Assembly (NCBI GenBank): GCA_024277115.1 | Contig: JAJRVW010000255.1 | Span: 1-49,296 of the forward strand | Length of the DNA stretch: 49,296 nt | Source of the DNA: Calditrichota bacterium | Lineage (GTDB): Bacteria; Calditrichota; Calditrichia; Calditrichales; J004 | Reading direction: 5' to 3' | Shown: positions 27,833 through 36,482 of the stretch, piece after piece | How positions within the stretch are numbered: position 1 is the first letter of the stretch | Layout: every line of letters begins with the position of its first letter | Made by a program: the position numbers and the translations under genes | The notes under the pieces: model-generated | What the model saw: the letters and a program-made list of their open reading frames with translations, nothing else | What the model was told of the DNA's origin: nothing | Databases searched by the model: none

Positions 27833-30724
27833 CTATACCTCTAAAACTTCAATAATCTTTTCTTGCAGTTTTTGCAGGTGATACGGTTTCTGCAAATAAC
27901 CCGAAACATCGCCTTTTTTAAAACGGCCCATGGTTTCACTGGCGCTAAACCCACTGGATAAAATTACTTTTATATTGGAATTTATTTTTTTTAAGGCCTT
28001 AAAAGTCTCTTCTCCATTTAATTTCGGCATGGTCATATCCAGCAATACAAGCGTAATTTCAGACATATACTTTCTATAGAGCTTTAACGCGACTTTGCCA
28101 TCTTCAGCTAAAATCACCCTAAATCCCCTCAGCTCTAAAGTCTCTTTGATGATCGAGCGTACGGCCTCCTCATCGTCTACCACAAGGATAGTAACATCTC
28201 TGATAAATTTTTTATTTCGTAAAGGCGTTTTTTCAACAAGGGTTATTTTTTTGTCCGAGGCAGGTAAAATAATTTTTATCGTGGTACCTTGGCCAAAAAC
28301 ACTGTCAATTAGGATTGTCCCCTTGTGGCCCCGAACTATCCCAAGTACGGCGGCAAGCCCTAATCCGCGCCCGGTAAATTTTGTTGTAAAAAACGGATCA
28401 AATAAATTTAAAAGGGTTTCCTCCTTCATACCGCAGCCTGTATCGGTTACCTCCAAAACAACATACTTCCCGTCCTCAAGTTTATGGTCAATATATCTTG
28501 ACTTTAACCCATCCCCTCTAAAAATTTTTGTATACGATTTTAAGGTAATGGAACCAAGTTTATTCTCCAGTGCGTCCGCAGCATTGGTTATCAGGTTCAT
28601 TATAATTTGCCTTACCTGAGAAACATCGGCTTCCACTGCAGGTAATTTTGGATCAAGCTCGAAATGAAGGCTCACTTTTTTGGGGATGGAAACATTTAAT
28701 AAGAGGACCATATCCCGGACCATTTCATTGAGATCGATGGCCTCAATTATAAACTTGCCTTTACCCGAATAAGCCAACATCTGGTTACATAGCTCTGCCG
28801 CGCGCGAAGCGATATTTTCAATTTTTACAAGATTATTTAATGCCGGTGACGTTTCAGCAGAGTGCATCATTGCCAAACCTGTATTCCCCATTATCCCGGT
28901 TAAAAGATTGTTAAAATCGTGGGCAATACCACCGGCCAACACGCCCAGGCTTTCCAGTTTCTGTGTCTGGAGAATCTGTCGTTCTAAATTTAGCCGTTCA
29001 TCTTCCGCTTTTCTTATCTCTGAAATATCTGATAAATAAGCAATCGTTGCCAAACCTGCAGGAAGTTTAATAGTTGCAACATTGGCATGAAAAGGAAAAA
29101 GGGAGCCATCTTTTCTTTTGCCGATTGTTTCATAGCTTTTGGGGGCAGGCCTCCCCTGTTCACGGTCAGTATTGCGGTTCAGTATTTTTTGCCGCACCTC
29201 ATCCGATAATTGATTAAGAAATGCTACACCGATTAAGTCTTTATCTGAAGTATAACCAAACATTTTCAGGTAGGCATTATTGACAAAAATTATCTTCCCT
29301 TTTCGGGACATGGTTATTGCCACCGGTGAGTTTTCAATTAGTGTCCTGAAACGCTCTTCACTTTCCAATATATTTTTTTCCGACTCTTTTCGTCCGGTAA
29401 TATCGGAAACAACAACCAGAACAGCATTCATCCCGTTAAATGTTAGGGGAACGCCCCTCACCTCTACATCAATTAATTCCCCATCCAAACAGATAAATTT
29501 TTCCTCCAGTGGGGCTACAATCTGATTTTTCTTTATTTTTTGGATACGCTCATCAATAACTTTTTTAAAATCTTTATGAATAAATTTTGAAATCGGCTGG
29601 CCAATAAAGTCAGACTCTTTTTTGCCCCGCAACAAACGGATAGCGGTTTTGTTTATGAAAACAATTTTTCCGTTGGTATGGATGGCAATGGCCAAAGGCG
29701 AATTATCAACCAGGCTTCGGTAGCGCTCTTCACTTTCTGTTATCTTTTGTTCTGCCTTTTTTCGCTCAATTGCCCAGGAAATATGCTCGGTCACAAACGT
29801 CATAACTTCCAGGTCTTGCTGGGTATAAGCCTCGCCTTCAGAATATTTCTGGATGACAAGTACACCACTAAATGCCTCATTTATTTTAAAGGGGACCCCC
29901 ATCCAAATATGCGATGACTGCCCCACTAAGCTTGCTTTTCCCGCTCCTACTATCTGAGAGTGACTATCTGCATCAATAAGCAGGGGAACCCCACGTTTGC
30001 GGACATACTCCGTCAGGCTCTTTCGTATCTCTTCTTGCGTAAAATCCTGGCAACTATCATATTCATCCACATAATAAGGAAAGGAATATTTTTTAGTTTC
30101 AATATTATACAAGGCAACATAAAAGTTTTTACATTCGATTAAACTGGTAAGTTGTTCATGGATTATACTCAGTAAATCTTCAAGTGAAGCGGCCTCCCCT
30201 GTGGCGCGGGAAATATTAAGGAGTATTTTTTGTATTTTTTCAGCTTGTTTTTTTTCTGTAACATCATGGATTATACAATAAAGGTAGGTTCCATCTTTTT
30301 CATTTAAGGGGCCTGTATAAACCTCTACATCCCTAATTTCGCCCGAGGCCAAGCGATGTTTAAAATTAAAAAATAAACGCTTTTCACTAACAGCCCGTTT
30401 CATCTCTGCTTCTAATTGTGACTTTGGGAGAATATTTATTTCAGATATTTTTTTTCCAATTAACACATCGGCCGGGTAACCATAAAAATCAATCGCGGCC
30501 TGGTTTGCCTGTACAATTTCCCCTTTATGCGGATCGACGATTAATTTGATTGCCTGGTTGGTTTCAAAGATTTGTTTATAACGCCGCTCATTCTCGGTAC
30601 TATCGGGCAGGTAGTTGTTTATCTCTTTTTTATTTTTGTTGCCGGAAGACATGTCTTGCATTTGCTTACGCAAGGCATTCAATTCACCAATCAACTCTTT
30701 TTTAGTTTTTCTGGTATCGTCCAT
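27833..30724 (-). CDS. Hybrid sensor histidine kinase with PAS, GAF and receiver domains
   Basis: 963 residues, intact. In order: a short coiled coil, PAS (about 45-165), GAF (170-325), PAS (335-450), PAS (460-580), HisKA (LAGGIAHDFNNLL), HATPase (MNLITNAADA, DTGCGMK, GRGLGLAAVLGI) and a C-terminal receiver (LLDMTMPKLNG). No membrane segment, so it is a cytoplasmic sensor. It is closely related to the kinases at 15873-20693 and 24169-27821, sharing the LAYSGKGKF block after the H-box. The stop is TAG at a normal family end (KIIEVLEV). No separate output regulator is adjacent. Confidence 0.92.
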   Translation of the reverse strand: MDDTRKTKKELIGELNALRKQMQDMSSGNKNKKEINNYLPDSTENERRYKQIFETNQAIKLIVDPHKGEIVQANQAAIDFYGYPADVLIGKKISEINILPKSQLEAEMKRAVSEKRLFFNFKHRLASGEIRDVEVYTGPLNEKDGTYLYCIIHDVTEKKQAEKIQKILLNISRATGEAASLEDLLSIIHEQLTSLIECKNFYVALYNIETKKYSFPYYVDEYDSCQDFTQEEIRKSLTEYVRKRGVPLLIDADSHSQIVGAGKASLVGQSSHIWMGVPFKINEAFSGVLVIQKYSEGEAYTQQDLEVMTFVTEHISWAIERKKAEQKITESEERYRSLVDNSPLAIAIHTNGKIVFINKTAIRLLRGKKESDFIGQPISKFIHKDFKKVIDERIQKIKKNQIVAPLEEKFICLDGELIDVEVRGVPLTFNGMNAVLVVVSDITGRKESEKNILESEERFRTLIENSPVAITMSRKGKIIFVNNAYLKMFGYTSDKDLIGVAFLNQLSDEVRQKILNRNTDREQGRPAPKSYETIGKRKDGSLFPFHANVATIKLPAGLATIAYLSDISEIRKAEDERLNLERQILQTQKLESLGVLAGGIAHDFNNLLTGIMGNTGLAMMHSAETSPALNNLVKIENIASRAAELCNQMLAYSGKGKFIIEAIDLNEMVRDMVLLLNVSIPKKVSLHFELDPKLPAVEADVSQVRQIIMNLITNAADALENKLGSITLKSYTKIFRGDGLKSRYIDHKLEDGKYVVLEVTDTGCGMKEETLLNLFDPFFTTKFTGRGLGLAAVLGIVRGHKGTILIDSVFGQGTTIKIILPASDKKITLVEKTPLRNKKFIRDVTILVVDDEEAVRSIIKETLELRGFRVILAEDGKVALKLYRKYMSEITLVLLDMTMPKLNGEETFKALKKINSNIKVILSSGFSASETMGRFKKGDVSGYLQKPYHLQKLQEKIIEVLEV

Positions 30725-30857
30725 GGCAGCTTAGTATTGTGGTTTAATTCGAGTGGTTAATACAAAAACGGGAAACTATAATAGAATATACTCGGACAAT
30801 CCTCTGAAAGTTGAACACCAAACCCTAAAAAAAGGCGGGAAACAGGAAAGCTGTTTT

Positions 30858-33266
30858 TTATAATTTCTGGATAATTAAAAGGGTGAGATCATCATTTTTG
30901 GGTTGTCCGGAAAAAAATTCATTTACATCCCGGATAAGAGAAGATAATATATGTGTTGCATTTTGTTTGCCATATCCCGAAAGTTTTTGGGATAGCCTTT
31001 CATCACCGTATTGTTCCTCAACACCGTTTATTATACGTGTTGCTTCATTTAAGCCATCGGTGTATAAAAATAGTTTTTCATCTTTCTTTAATTCAATTTC
31101 AACCTTTTCCAGGCCTTTTTTGAATATTTCAGAATCCTTTGTCAGGCCAATACCGATGCCTTTCGTCATTAGCTCCGAGACTTCTCCCGATGCACCTATG
31201 AGATAAGGTGCGTTATGGCCTGCCCGGATTAAAGTAATCTTGTCTGTTTCCAAATCCAAAACACCAATTATGGCGGTTATAAAAATATGGCGATCCTCAA
31301 CATGCTTGGTAAAATATTCGTTAATACGTTGTGCTATCTCCGCAGGGAAGGCGGTAAACTGTGCCGAAAACCGGAACAAACTTATAAACTGAGCCATGTA
31401 AAACGCTGCCGATGTGCCCTTACCGGAAACATCGCCAATGGTGAATAAAATCTTATTTTCATTAAAAGGCGTTACATCGTAAAAATCACCACTCACCTCT
31501 TGTGCTGTTTCCAGGGTGGCCGTTATATCATATCCTTTTATATCCGGCAACATGGATTTTAACAAACTGAGTTGTACATCCCTTGCAACAGAAAGCTCCT
31601 GGTCCAAACGGTCTTTTTCCCGCGCCTCAATAATCGTTTGTTCCAGCTTCTCACCCATCTGATTAAAATGTACGGATAGCTCAACAAACTCATCTTCGCC
31701 AACTAATTTCAATTTATGCTTCAGGTTACCCCCGGCAATTTCCCGAATACCAACCTTTAGGTTTTCAAATTTACTGATAATTGTTTTATTGATTTTATCA
31801 CCGGCTTTGGATACACGCCTTATAATAATTGAATTGAAGAGAAAAAATATAAGTAAAATCGCAAGGACCATTCCTACCATGGGATCGTTGACATTTAGTT
31901 TTTTATAATTAAACATAATGTCAAATGCAAAATAGGCTGTTTGCTGGCCTTGCATATTGTACAAAGGCAACGAGACACGGCCGAAACTTAAACCTTTTGC
32001 CGGTATCCCAAACAGGACACCATCCATTAAATCATGGTTTTCTTTTTCTTCATAGTAACCGGTGTACCATCTGTCCACAGCATCCATAAACGGGAATGGT
32101 GAAATCTTATCTGCCCTACCCCTTTGCCAGACATCTATTTTATCCAGATATTTTTCCCAGGAGAGCAATTTAAACGGATAAGCGATTAATCCATTTCCAA
32201 ACATTAATTGCGAACCATCCCATAAACTTTTACAATAAAAGCTGTCCACATTTTGATAATAATTTATTTTTGAGCCGGATGAATCGGTCATAAAAAAGTA
32301 GTATGCTTCCTTTGGCTGCATTTTTTTTATAACGCCAACCGAGCCAATCTTTGCAAGAAGGGCATCCGATATTTGCAGTTGCCCGCCTGCCCGGGTACCG
32401 TTCTCCACTCCCTTTAAAAGATCTTCCTGCAAGTTTTTTGCCTGCCAGCCGGAGATGAAAAAGAAAAACAAGGTCACCAGTAAAATAAATTGAAATATTT
32501 GCGGAATGATCGATTGAAAAACACCGGAGAACCATAACTTGCGGGATAATGTCATGTGGTTGTAAATGATAACGGCTGGGATTTTCACAATCATAGCCAG
32601 CGTATATAATTTTAGCAGGTCATATAAAAAATGGGGGATTGTAAACCAGGTCGAACTCGCTGTAATTACTTTCCACTCGGCCGTAAACGGGTTCTTTTGC
32701 AGAAGCATAAAAAAGAAGAGTACAAAAAACAGAAAATAGAAACCCAGTGTTTTTTTGTGAAAGCTATCCATCCAAACGGTGTATTTTAACAAAATAAAAA
32801 ATAGCAGAAAATAAAATGCCAAACGCACTACCGATTGCTCTTGATATACAACAAAGTGGCCAAGAAGGGCAAGTAAAAGAAAGATAAAAATCACACGTTG
32901 TTTTTTATTGTTATTGCCAATAATCACCAGGGAAAATAACAGGATTTGAACGGCAAGAAAAAACTGATGCACAATTTCGATTAGCCCCGGAACATTGCCC
33001 GCGAGAATTTCTTCTTTGTAAAATGCCACAAGCTGAAGATCGATAAAAAGTATAACAATAAAGGAAAATAAAATAACTTCGACCGAAGCCTTGAGTTCAT
33101 CAAGAATAAAGCGGTTAAGAAAAAACCAGCTAAATAGAATTATAATAACGGCAAACTGAGTAAGGGCGGGAATGATTTCATCCGTTTGCAACATGAGTAC
33201 AGCTGCAACCAACCAGATTATTAATGTTAAAAATATTTTAGGTTTCTTCAGTGCATATAGGTTCAT
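30858..33266 (-). CDS. Membrane-bound PP2C (SpoIIE/RsbU-type) serine phosphatase with HAMP domain
   Basis: 802 residues. The first 280 hold about eight to ten membrane helices. A likely extracytoplasmic sensor region (about 290-440) follows, then another helix (MVGMVLAILLIFFLFNSIII), a HAMP (about 475-530, EIAGGNLKHKLKLVGEDEF) and the PP2C domain (SGDFYDV, TIGDVSGKGTSAAFYM, RAGHNAPYL, DGLNEATR, NDDLTLLII). Such proteins dephosphorylate anti-sigma-antagonist proteins to release a sigma or partner-switch cascade. No cognate anti-sigma kinase or STAS protein is in the window. It is transcribed away from the tRNA-Leu region. Confidence 0.9.
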   Translation of the reverse strand: MNLYALKKPKIFLTLIIWLVAAVLMLQTDEIIPALTQFAVIIILFSWFFLNRFILDELKASVEVILFSFIVILFIDLQLVAFYKEEILAGNVPGLIEIVHQFFLAVQILLFSLVIIGNNNKKQRVIFIFLLLALLGHFVVYQEQSVVRLAFYFLLFFILLKYTVWMDSFHKKTLGFYFLFFVLFFFMLLQKNPFTAEWKVITASSTWFTIPHFLYDLLKLYTLAMIVKIPAVIIYNHMTLSRKLWFSGVFQSIIPQIFQFILLVTLFFFFISGWQAKNLQEDLLKGVENGTRAGGQLQISDALLAKIGSVGVIKKMQPKEAYYFFMTDSSGSKINYYQNVDSFYCKSLWDGSQLMFGNGLIAYPFKLLSWEKYLDKIDVWQRGRADKISPFPFMDAVDRWYTGYYEEKENHDLMDGVLFGIPAKGLSFGRVSLPLYNMQGQQTAYFAFDIMFNYKKLNVNDPMVGMVLAILLIFFLFNSIIIRRVSKAGDKINKTIISKFENLKVGIREIAGGNLKHKLKLVGEDEFVELSVHFNQMGEKLEQTIIEAREKDRLDQELSVARDVQLSLLKSMLPDIKGYDITATLETAQEVSGDFYDVTPFNENKILFTIGDVSGKGTSAAFYMAQFISLFRFSAQFTAFPAEIAQRINEYFTKHVEDRHIFITAIIGVLDLETDKITLIRAGHNAPYLIGASGEVSELMTKGIGIGLTKDSEIFKKGLEKVEIELKKDEKLFLYTDGLNEATRIINGVEEQYGDERLSQKLSGYGKQNATHILSSLIRDVNEFFSGQPKNDDLTLLIIQKL

Positions 33267-33387
33267 ATTATGCCGGCCAGGATCAATCGATAAAAGACTA
33301 TAAATAGATTACGGAAAATAATGAAGAGGTTTCAAACAAATGTTACAGGCTGAATTTAAAATAGAAGAGGCAACAATCAAACATAAA

Positions 33388-33420
33388 AAAAGGGCCGGAT
33401 TTTTAAGCCCGACCCTAAGG
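33388..33420 (-). terminator. Hairpin terminator on minus strand
   Basis: On the minus strand AGGGTCGG and CCGGCCCT form an 8-bp stem (one G-U pair) around CTTAAAAAT-type loop bases, followed by seven T residues. It lies about 170 nt beyond the tRNA terminator, with no recognisable gene between. It may close a small untranslated transcript or catch readthrough from the tRNA. Confidence 0.65.
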
Positions 33421-33550
33421 TATGAAGGAGATATGACACAGTTTGTATTCGCCTGCACTTGACATTAGAGAAGATTTTTAATGAAAGTGGTTTATTTCTG
33501 TCCAATATTTTTTTGTGTCTACAAATTATCCACCAATACAGTCAGTAATA

Positions 33551-33585
33551 AAAAAAGCCCGGTAAAATAAATTACCGGGCTTTTT
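33551..33585 (-). terminator. Strong bidirectional Rho-independent terminator after tRNA-Leu
   Basis: AAAAAGCCCGGTAA and TTACCGGGCTTTTT form a perfect stem with a short AT loop and T runs on both strands. It starts 3 nt after the tRNA 3' end on the minus strand, so it ends the tRNA transcript. Confidence 0.9.
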
Positions 33586-33588
33586 GCG

Positions 33589-33672
33589 TACGAAGGGAGA
33601 GACTCGAACTCTCACGTCCGTAAGGACACTAGATCCTAAGTCTAGCGCGTCTACCAATTCCGCCACCCTCGC
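33589..33672 (-). tRNA. tRNA-Leu (anticodon UAG)
   Basis: 84 nt on the minus strand. Acceptor GCGAGGG pairs with CCTTCGT (G-U at the ends). The D arm is GCG...CGC with GGTAGA, the anticodon stem is CTAGA/TCTAG with loop CTTAGGA, there is a long class-II variable arm (GTCC/GGAC), and the T arm is GAGAG-TTCGAGT-CTCTC, followed by discriminator A. CCA is not encoded. Anticodon UAG reads CUA (and wobble CUN) leucine codons; it is not an amber suppressor. Confidence 0.95.
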
Positions 33673-33795
33673 AAGAGCTGCCGAATATAAATACTTTTTT
33701 TTCAATAAGCAATATGGGGAAGGCAAAATATTTTTATTTAAATGAATTTTTTTCACATCTGTCCTAAATAAAACCTTGAACGGCATTTATTGTGA

Positions 33796-33919
33796 GATTA
33801 TTGGAATTTTCATTTAAAGCCCGAATTTAGCAAAAGAGCTGATTAAAAATCACATCCAAAAGATGGCACTCACAAAACCGTTAAGACATAAAAAACAATA
33901 ATTCGTGAATTCGCGGCCT
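33796..33919 (+). repeat. Dispersed intergenic repeat, copy 2
   Basis: Second copy of the element at 22389-22504, about 124 nt, with small insertions. The exact 3' block AAACAATAATTCGTGAATT is shared, and both copies sit about 150-175 nt upstream of a plus-strand gene start (here pduS at 34092). Apart from this element, the 33673-34091 gap holds no gene I can support. Confidence 0.65.
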
Positions 33920-34091
33920 AAACGGTAGCTTGGCAGTTAATCACTTTTTTTATTCAGCACAGAAGCATTAAAAAGTATAATTTATTTTTTATCCGATTAT
34001 CTTTATCTTGTCATTAAAAAATTTAGGGTCAATGTTTCTTTTTCTTTCTTGTTTATAAAATGCACAAAACTCATTTCCAATAGAAGAACCT

Positions 34092-35429
34092 ATGCCAAAT
34101 CTTATTGAGATTATAAAAAATGCCGGTGTTGTCGGTGCGGGTGGCGCGGGATTCCCGACCTATCAGAAGATAAATACAGAAGTTGAAATTGTAATTGCCA
34201 ACGGGGCCGAATGCGAACCGCTTCTATATAAAGATGTCACCTTGATGGAAAATTACCCTCAGGAGATTGTAAATGGCATGCTACGGGTGATGGAGCATGT
34301 TAAAGCCAAGCGCGGGATTTTTGCAGTTAAGGGGAAAAACAAAAAATCAATCGAGGCAATTTCCAATTGGCTACCGCAAAATATCACCCTCTTTGAAATG
34401 GAAGACGTCTATCCTGCCGGCGATGAATATGAGGTTGTTTATCACAGTACCGGGCGCCGAATCCCGGCAGGTGGATTGCCTTTTGAAATTGGTGTTGTAG
34501 TGCAGAACGTCGAGACCTTTTATAATATAGAGCAAGCTGCGCAAGGCAACGTCGTAACACATTCCATTTTATCCGTACACGGCGATGTAAAAAATCCGCT
34601 AACAGCCTGGTTCCCGATTGGCATGAGCTACGCGGATGTACTAAAAGAAGCCGGCGGCGCAACCATCGATGATTTTATTTTAATCGATGGCGGGCCAATG
34701 ATGGGCAAAGTAGTTTCTGATCTTTCTACTCCGGTCACACGCACATCCGGTGGATTTATCGTTCTCTCCAAGGAGACACACCTTGCCGTACGCAAATCAC
34801 AAAATGAAAAATCTTTTAAACGTGTAGGAAAATCGGCGTGTGATCAATGCAGTTTATGCACCGAAATGTGCCCGCGTTACCTGATGGGCTATCCCATAAA
34901 ACCACATTTGGTGATGCGCTCGTTGCTAACAACCGGCGAGTATAGCAAGACTTTAACATACTGGGCGCAAGCCTGTTGCGAGTGTAACATTTGTTCTTTG
35001 TGGGCCTGCCCGGAAGAATTGGACCCACGTAATATTTGTGTAACCACTAAGCGCGATACCAAAGAAAACAATATGTGGCTTTCAGCAGAACAGCTTCAGG
35101 AAATGAGTACAGAAGTCCATCCTTTAAAAGAGTATCGTGGCGTGCCTACCAAAAGGCTGGTAAGAAAATTAGGCTTACAAAATTATACAAAAAAAGCCCC
35201 GTTTCAGAAGCATATTAAAGAGCCGGAAAAAGTCTCAATCCCTCTGCAACAGCATATTGGCACATTACCGGATATTATTGTTAAACAGGGGCAAAAGGTA
35301 AAAAAAGGCCAGGTTTTGGCCGAAGCAAAAAAGGATGCTTTATCCATGCCCATCCATGCCAGTATGGATGGCATTATTGTTTCTCTTGGCGAGCGTATCA
35401 CGATTAACCGAGAACAGGGCAGTAATTAA
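34092..35429 (+). CDS. pduS: PduS-like RnfC-family Fe-S flavoprotein (microcompartment-associated)
   Basis: 445 residues. The order is that of PduS rather than RnfC: the NADH/FMN-binding Complex1_51K-like domain comes first (VVGAGGAGFPTYQK, ANGAECEPLL, VYPAGDE), then an SLBB part (PLTAWFPIGMSYADVLKEAGG, DGGPMMGK). Two [4Fe-4S] sites follow (C250/253/256/260 and C295-C306, ECNICSLWACP), and a C-terminal barrel-sandwich hybrid (QHIGTLPDIIVKQGQKVKKG). Known PduS is a flavin/Fe-S cobalamin reductase that passes electrons inside propanediol microcompartments and interacts with PduT. A PduT-like gene lies 245 nt downstream, which supports the assignment. Whether a cobalamin enzyme is the target here is unknown. 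Confidence 0.85.
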   Translation: MPNLIEIIKNAGVVGAGGAGFPTYQKINTEVEIVIANGAECEPLLYKDVTLMENYPQEIVNGMLRVMEHVKAKRGIFAVKGKNKKSIEAISNWLPQNITLFEMEDVYPAGDEYEVVYHSTGRRIPAGGLPFEIGVVVQNVETFYNIEQAAQGNVVTHSILSVHGDVKNPLTAWFPIGMSYADVLKEAGGATIDDFILIDGGPMMGKVVSDLSTPVTRTSGGFIVLSKETHLAVRKSQNEKSFKRVGKSACDQCSLCTEMCPRYLMGYPIKPHLVMRSLLTTGEYSKTLTYWAQACCECNICSLWACPEELDPRNICVTTKRDTKENNMWLSAEQLQEMSTEVHPLKEYRGVPTKRLVRKLGLQNYTKKAPFQKHIKEPEKVSIPLQQHIGTLPDIIVKQGQKVKKGQVLAEAKKDALSMPIHASMDGIIVSLGERITINREQGSN

Positions 35430-35430
35430 T

Positions 35431-35628
35431 ATGGGCATAGCAGAAACAGTCAAGATATTTTCTTCTTTTGAGGAAGAAAACGAGGCAGAATTTAAACGCC
35501 GTAGAAACGTGACCCTTAAACAACGTATGCAGGAGTTCTCGGTTTTACAAGAACGGTGATGGGGAAAAAACTGACGCTCCAAACCAATAGAAAAAGTTGT
35601 TTCTTACGAAAAAATATTAATTAGTTAA
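35431..35628 (+). pseudogene. Small ORF with two in-frame TGA codons
   Basis: The frame starts with ATG 1 nt after the pduS stop and reads 42 residues (MGIAETVKIFSSFEEENEAE... to FSVLQER). A TGA follows (35557-35559), then WGKN, another TGA (35572-35574), then RSKPIEKVVSYEKILIS and a final TAA. The sequence after each TGA still looks protein-like, so the original product was probably about 65 residues. I do not recognise the family with confidence. It separates the pduS- and pduT-like genes. It may be a decayed gene, or only the first 42 residues may be made. Confidence 0.5.
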
Positions 35629-35673
35629 TAATTAATATTGTAATTCTTTCAAATTAAAAATAGGGTTTAATAA

Positions 35674-36222
35674 ATGTTATCAGCCATCGGACTTATCGAA
35701 CTTACTTCCATTGCCAAGGGTTACGAAGTTGCAGACAGAATGCTTAAAACAGCGGACGTAGATATTGTTTTTAACCGCTCTATCTGCCCAGGCAAATTTA
35801 TGGTTATGGTCGGTGGCGATGTTGATGCCGTCACTTCCAGCGTTGAAGCCGGCCTGGAAATGGGTGGCCAAACAGTTGTAGACGACCTGATAATCCCCAA
35901 TGTCCATCCCGATGTTTTTCCGGCCATAAGCGGCACAAATATAATTGAATCGCCCGATGCCTTGGGCATTATCGAAACTTTTTCAGTCGCCTCCATTATT
36001 GAGGCTGCCGATGCTGCTGTAAAAGCAGCCAATATTCAGTTAATTGAAATCCACCTGGCAATGGCCATCGGTGGCAAAGGTTATGTTACCCTTACCGGCG
36101 ATGTGGCCGCCGTAACCGCCGCCGTAGAAGCCGGCGTAGAATACATTAAGGCCAAAGGCATTCTTGTAAGTAAAGTTGTTATTCCCCACCCACGCAAGGA
36201 AATCCTCCGCGACAAAATCTAA
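35674..36222 (+). CDS. pduT: PduT-like tandem-BMC shell protein with Fe-S site
   Basis: 182 residues in two BMC repeats (about 1-90 and 92-182), so it forms pseudohexameric trimers (BMC-T) in a microcompartment shell. It follows PduT closely: AIGLIELTSIAKGYEVADRML, ICPGKFMVMVGGDV and the second-repeat ALGIIETFSVASIIEAADAAVKAA. Cys38 in ICPGKF is at the same number as the cysteine that binds a [4Fe-4S] cluster at the PduT trimer axis, thought to carry electrons across the shell. No hexameric BMC-H or pentameric shell gene is in the window, so the rest of any compartment must be elsewhere. Confidence 0.9.
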   Translation: MLSAIGLIELTSIAKGYEVADRMLKTADVDIVFNRSICPGKFMVMVGGDVDAVTSSVEAGLEMGGQTVVDDLIIPNVHPDVFPAISGTNIIESPDALGIIETFSVASIIEAADAAVKAANIQLIEIHLAMAIGGKGYVTLTGDVAAVTAAVEAGVEYIKAKGILVSKVVIPHPRKEILRDKI

Positions 36223-36482
36223 TAATCCGTTTTAATTGTCATTCCAAAGTTTCCCCTCAACTCTATACTTTTTGTTTCGACTATTTATTTGTGAAAAAGT
36301 TATTTTAATCGGGAATATTATAGTTTCCATTGCACCAAAAATAGCTTTACACAAGCCATAGTAAAAAATATGGGAAGAAGAATTATAAAAAAGATTAAAA
36401 AAATCTAAAACAACCAAGATTATTGCAATTTTTTTTATTACATTATATGAATAGCTTATACGTTGATTAGGAGAATTTTTTT

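Noticed and set aside
33433-33462. Nine-codon ORF after a strong GGAG site on the plus strand
   Set aside because: Too short to support, with no gene following before the terminator.
33589-33672. tRNA with 'UAG' in the anticodon as a possible amber suppressor
   Set aside because: Anticodon 5'-UAG-3' reads CUA leucine codons. An amber suppressor would need CUA as anticodon, and the body is a normal tRNA-Leu.
33526-33786. 86-codon ORF on the minus strand
   Set aside because: It spans the tRNA-Leu gene and its terminator; the peptide (VAELVDALDLGSS) is the usual false translation of a tRNA-Leu.
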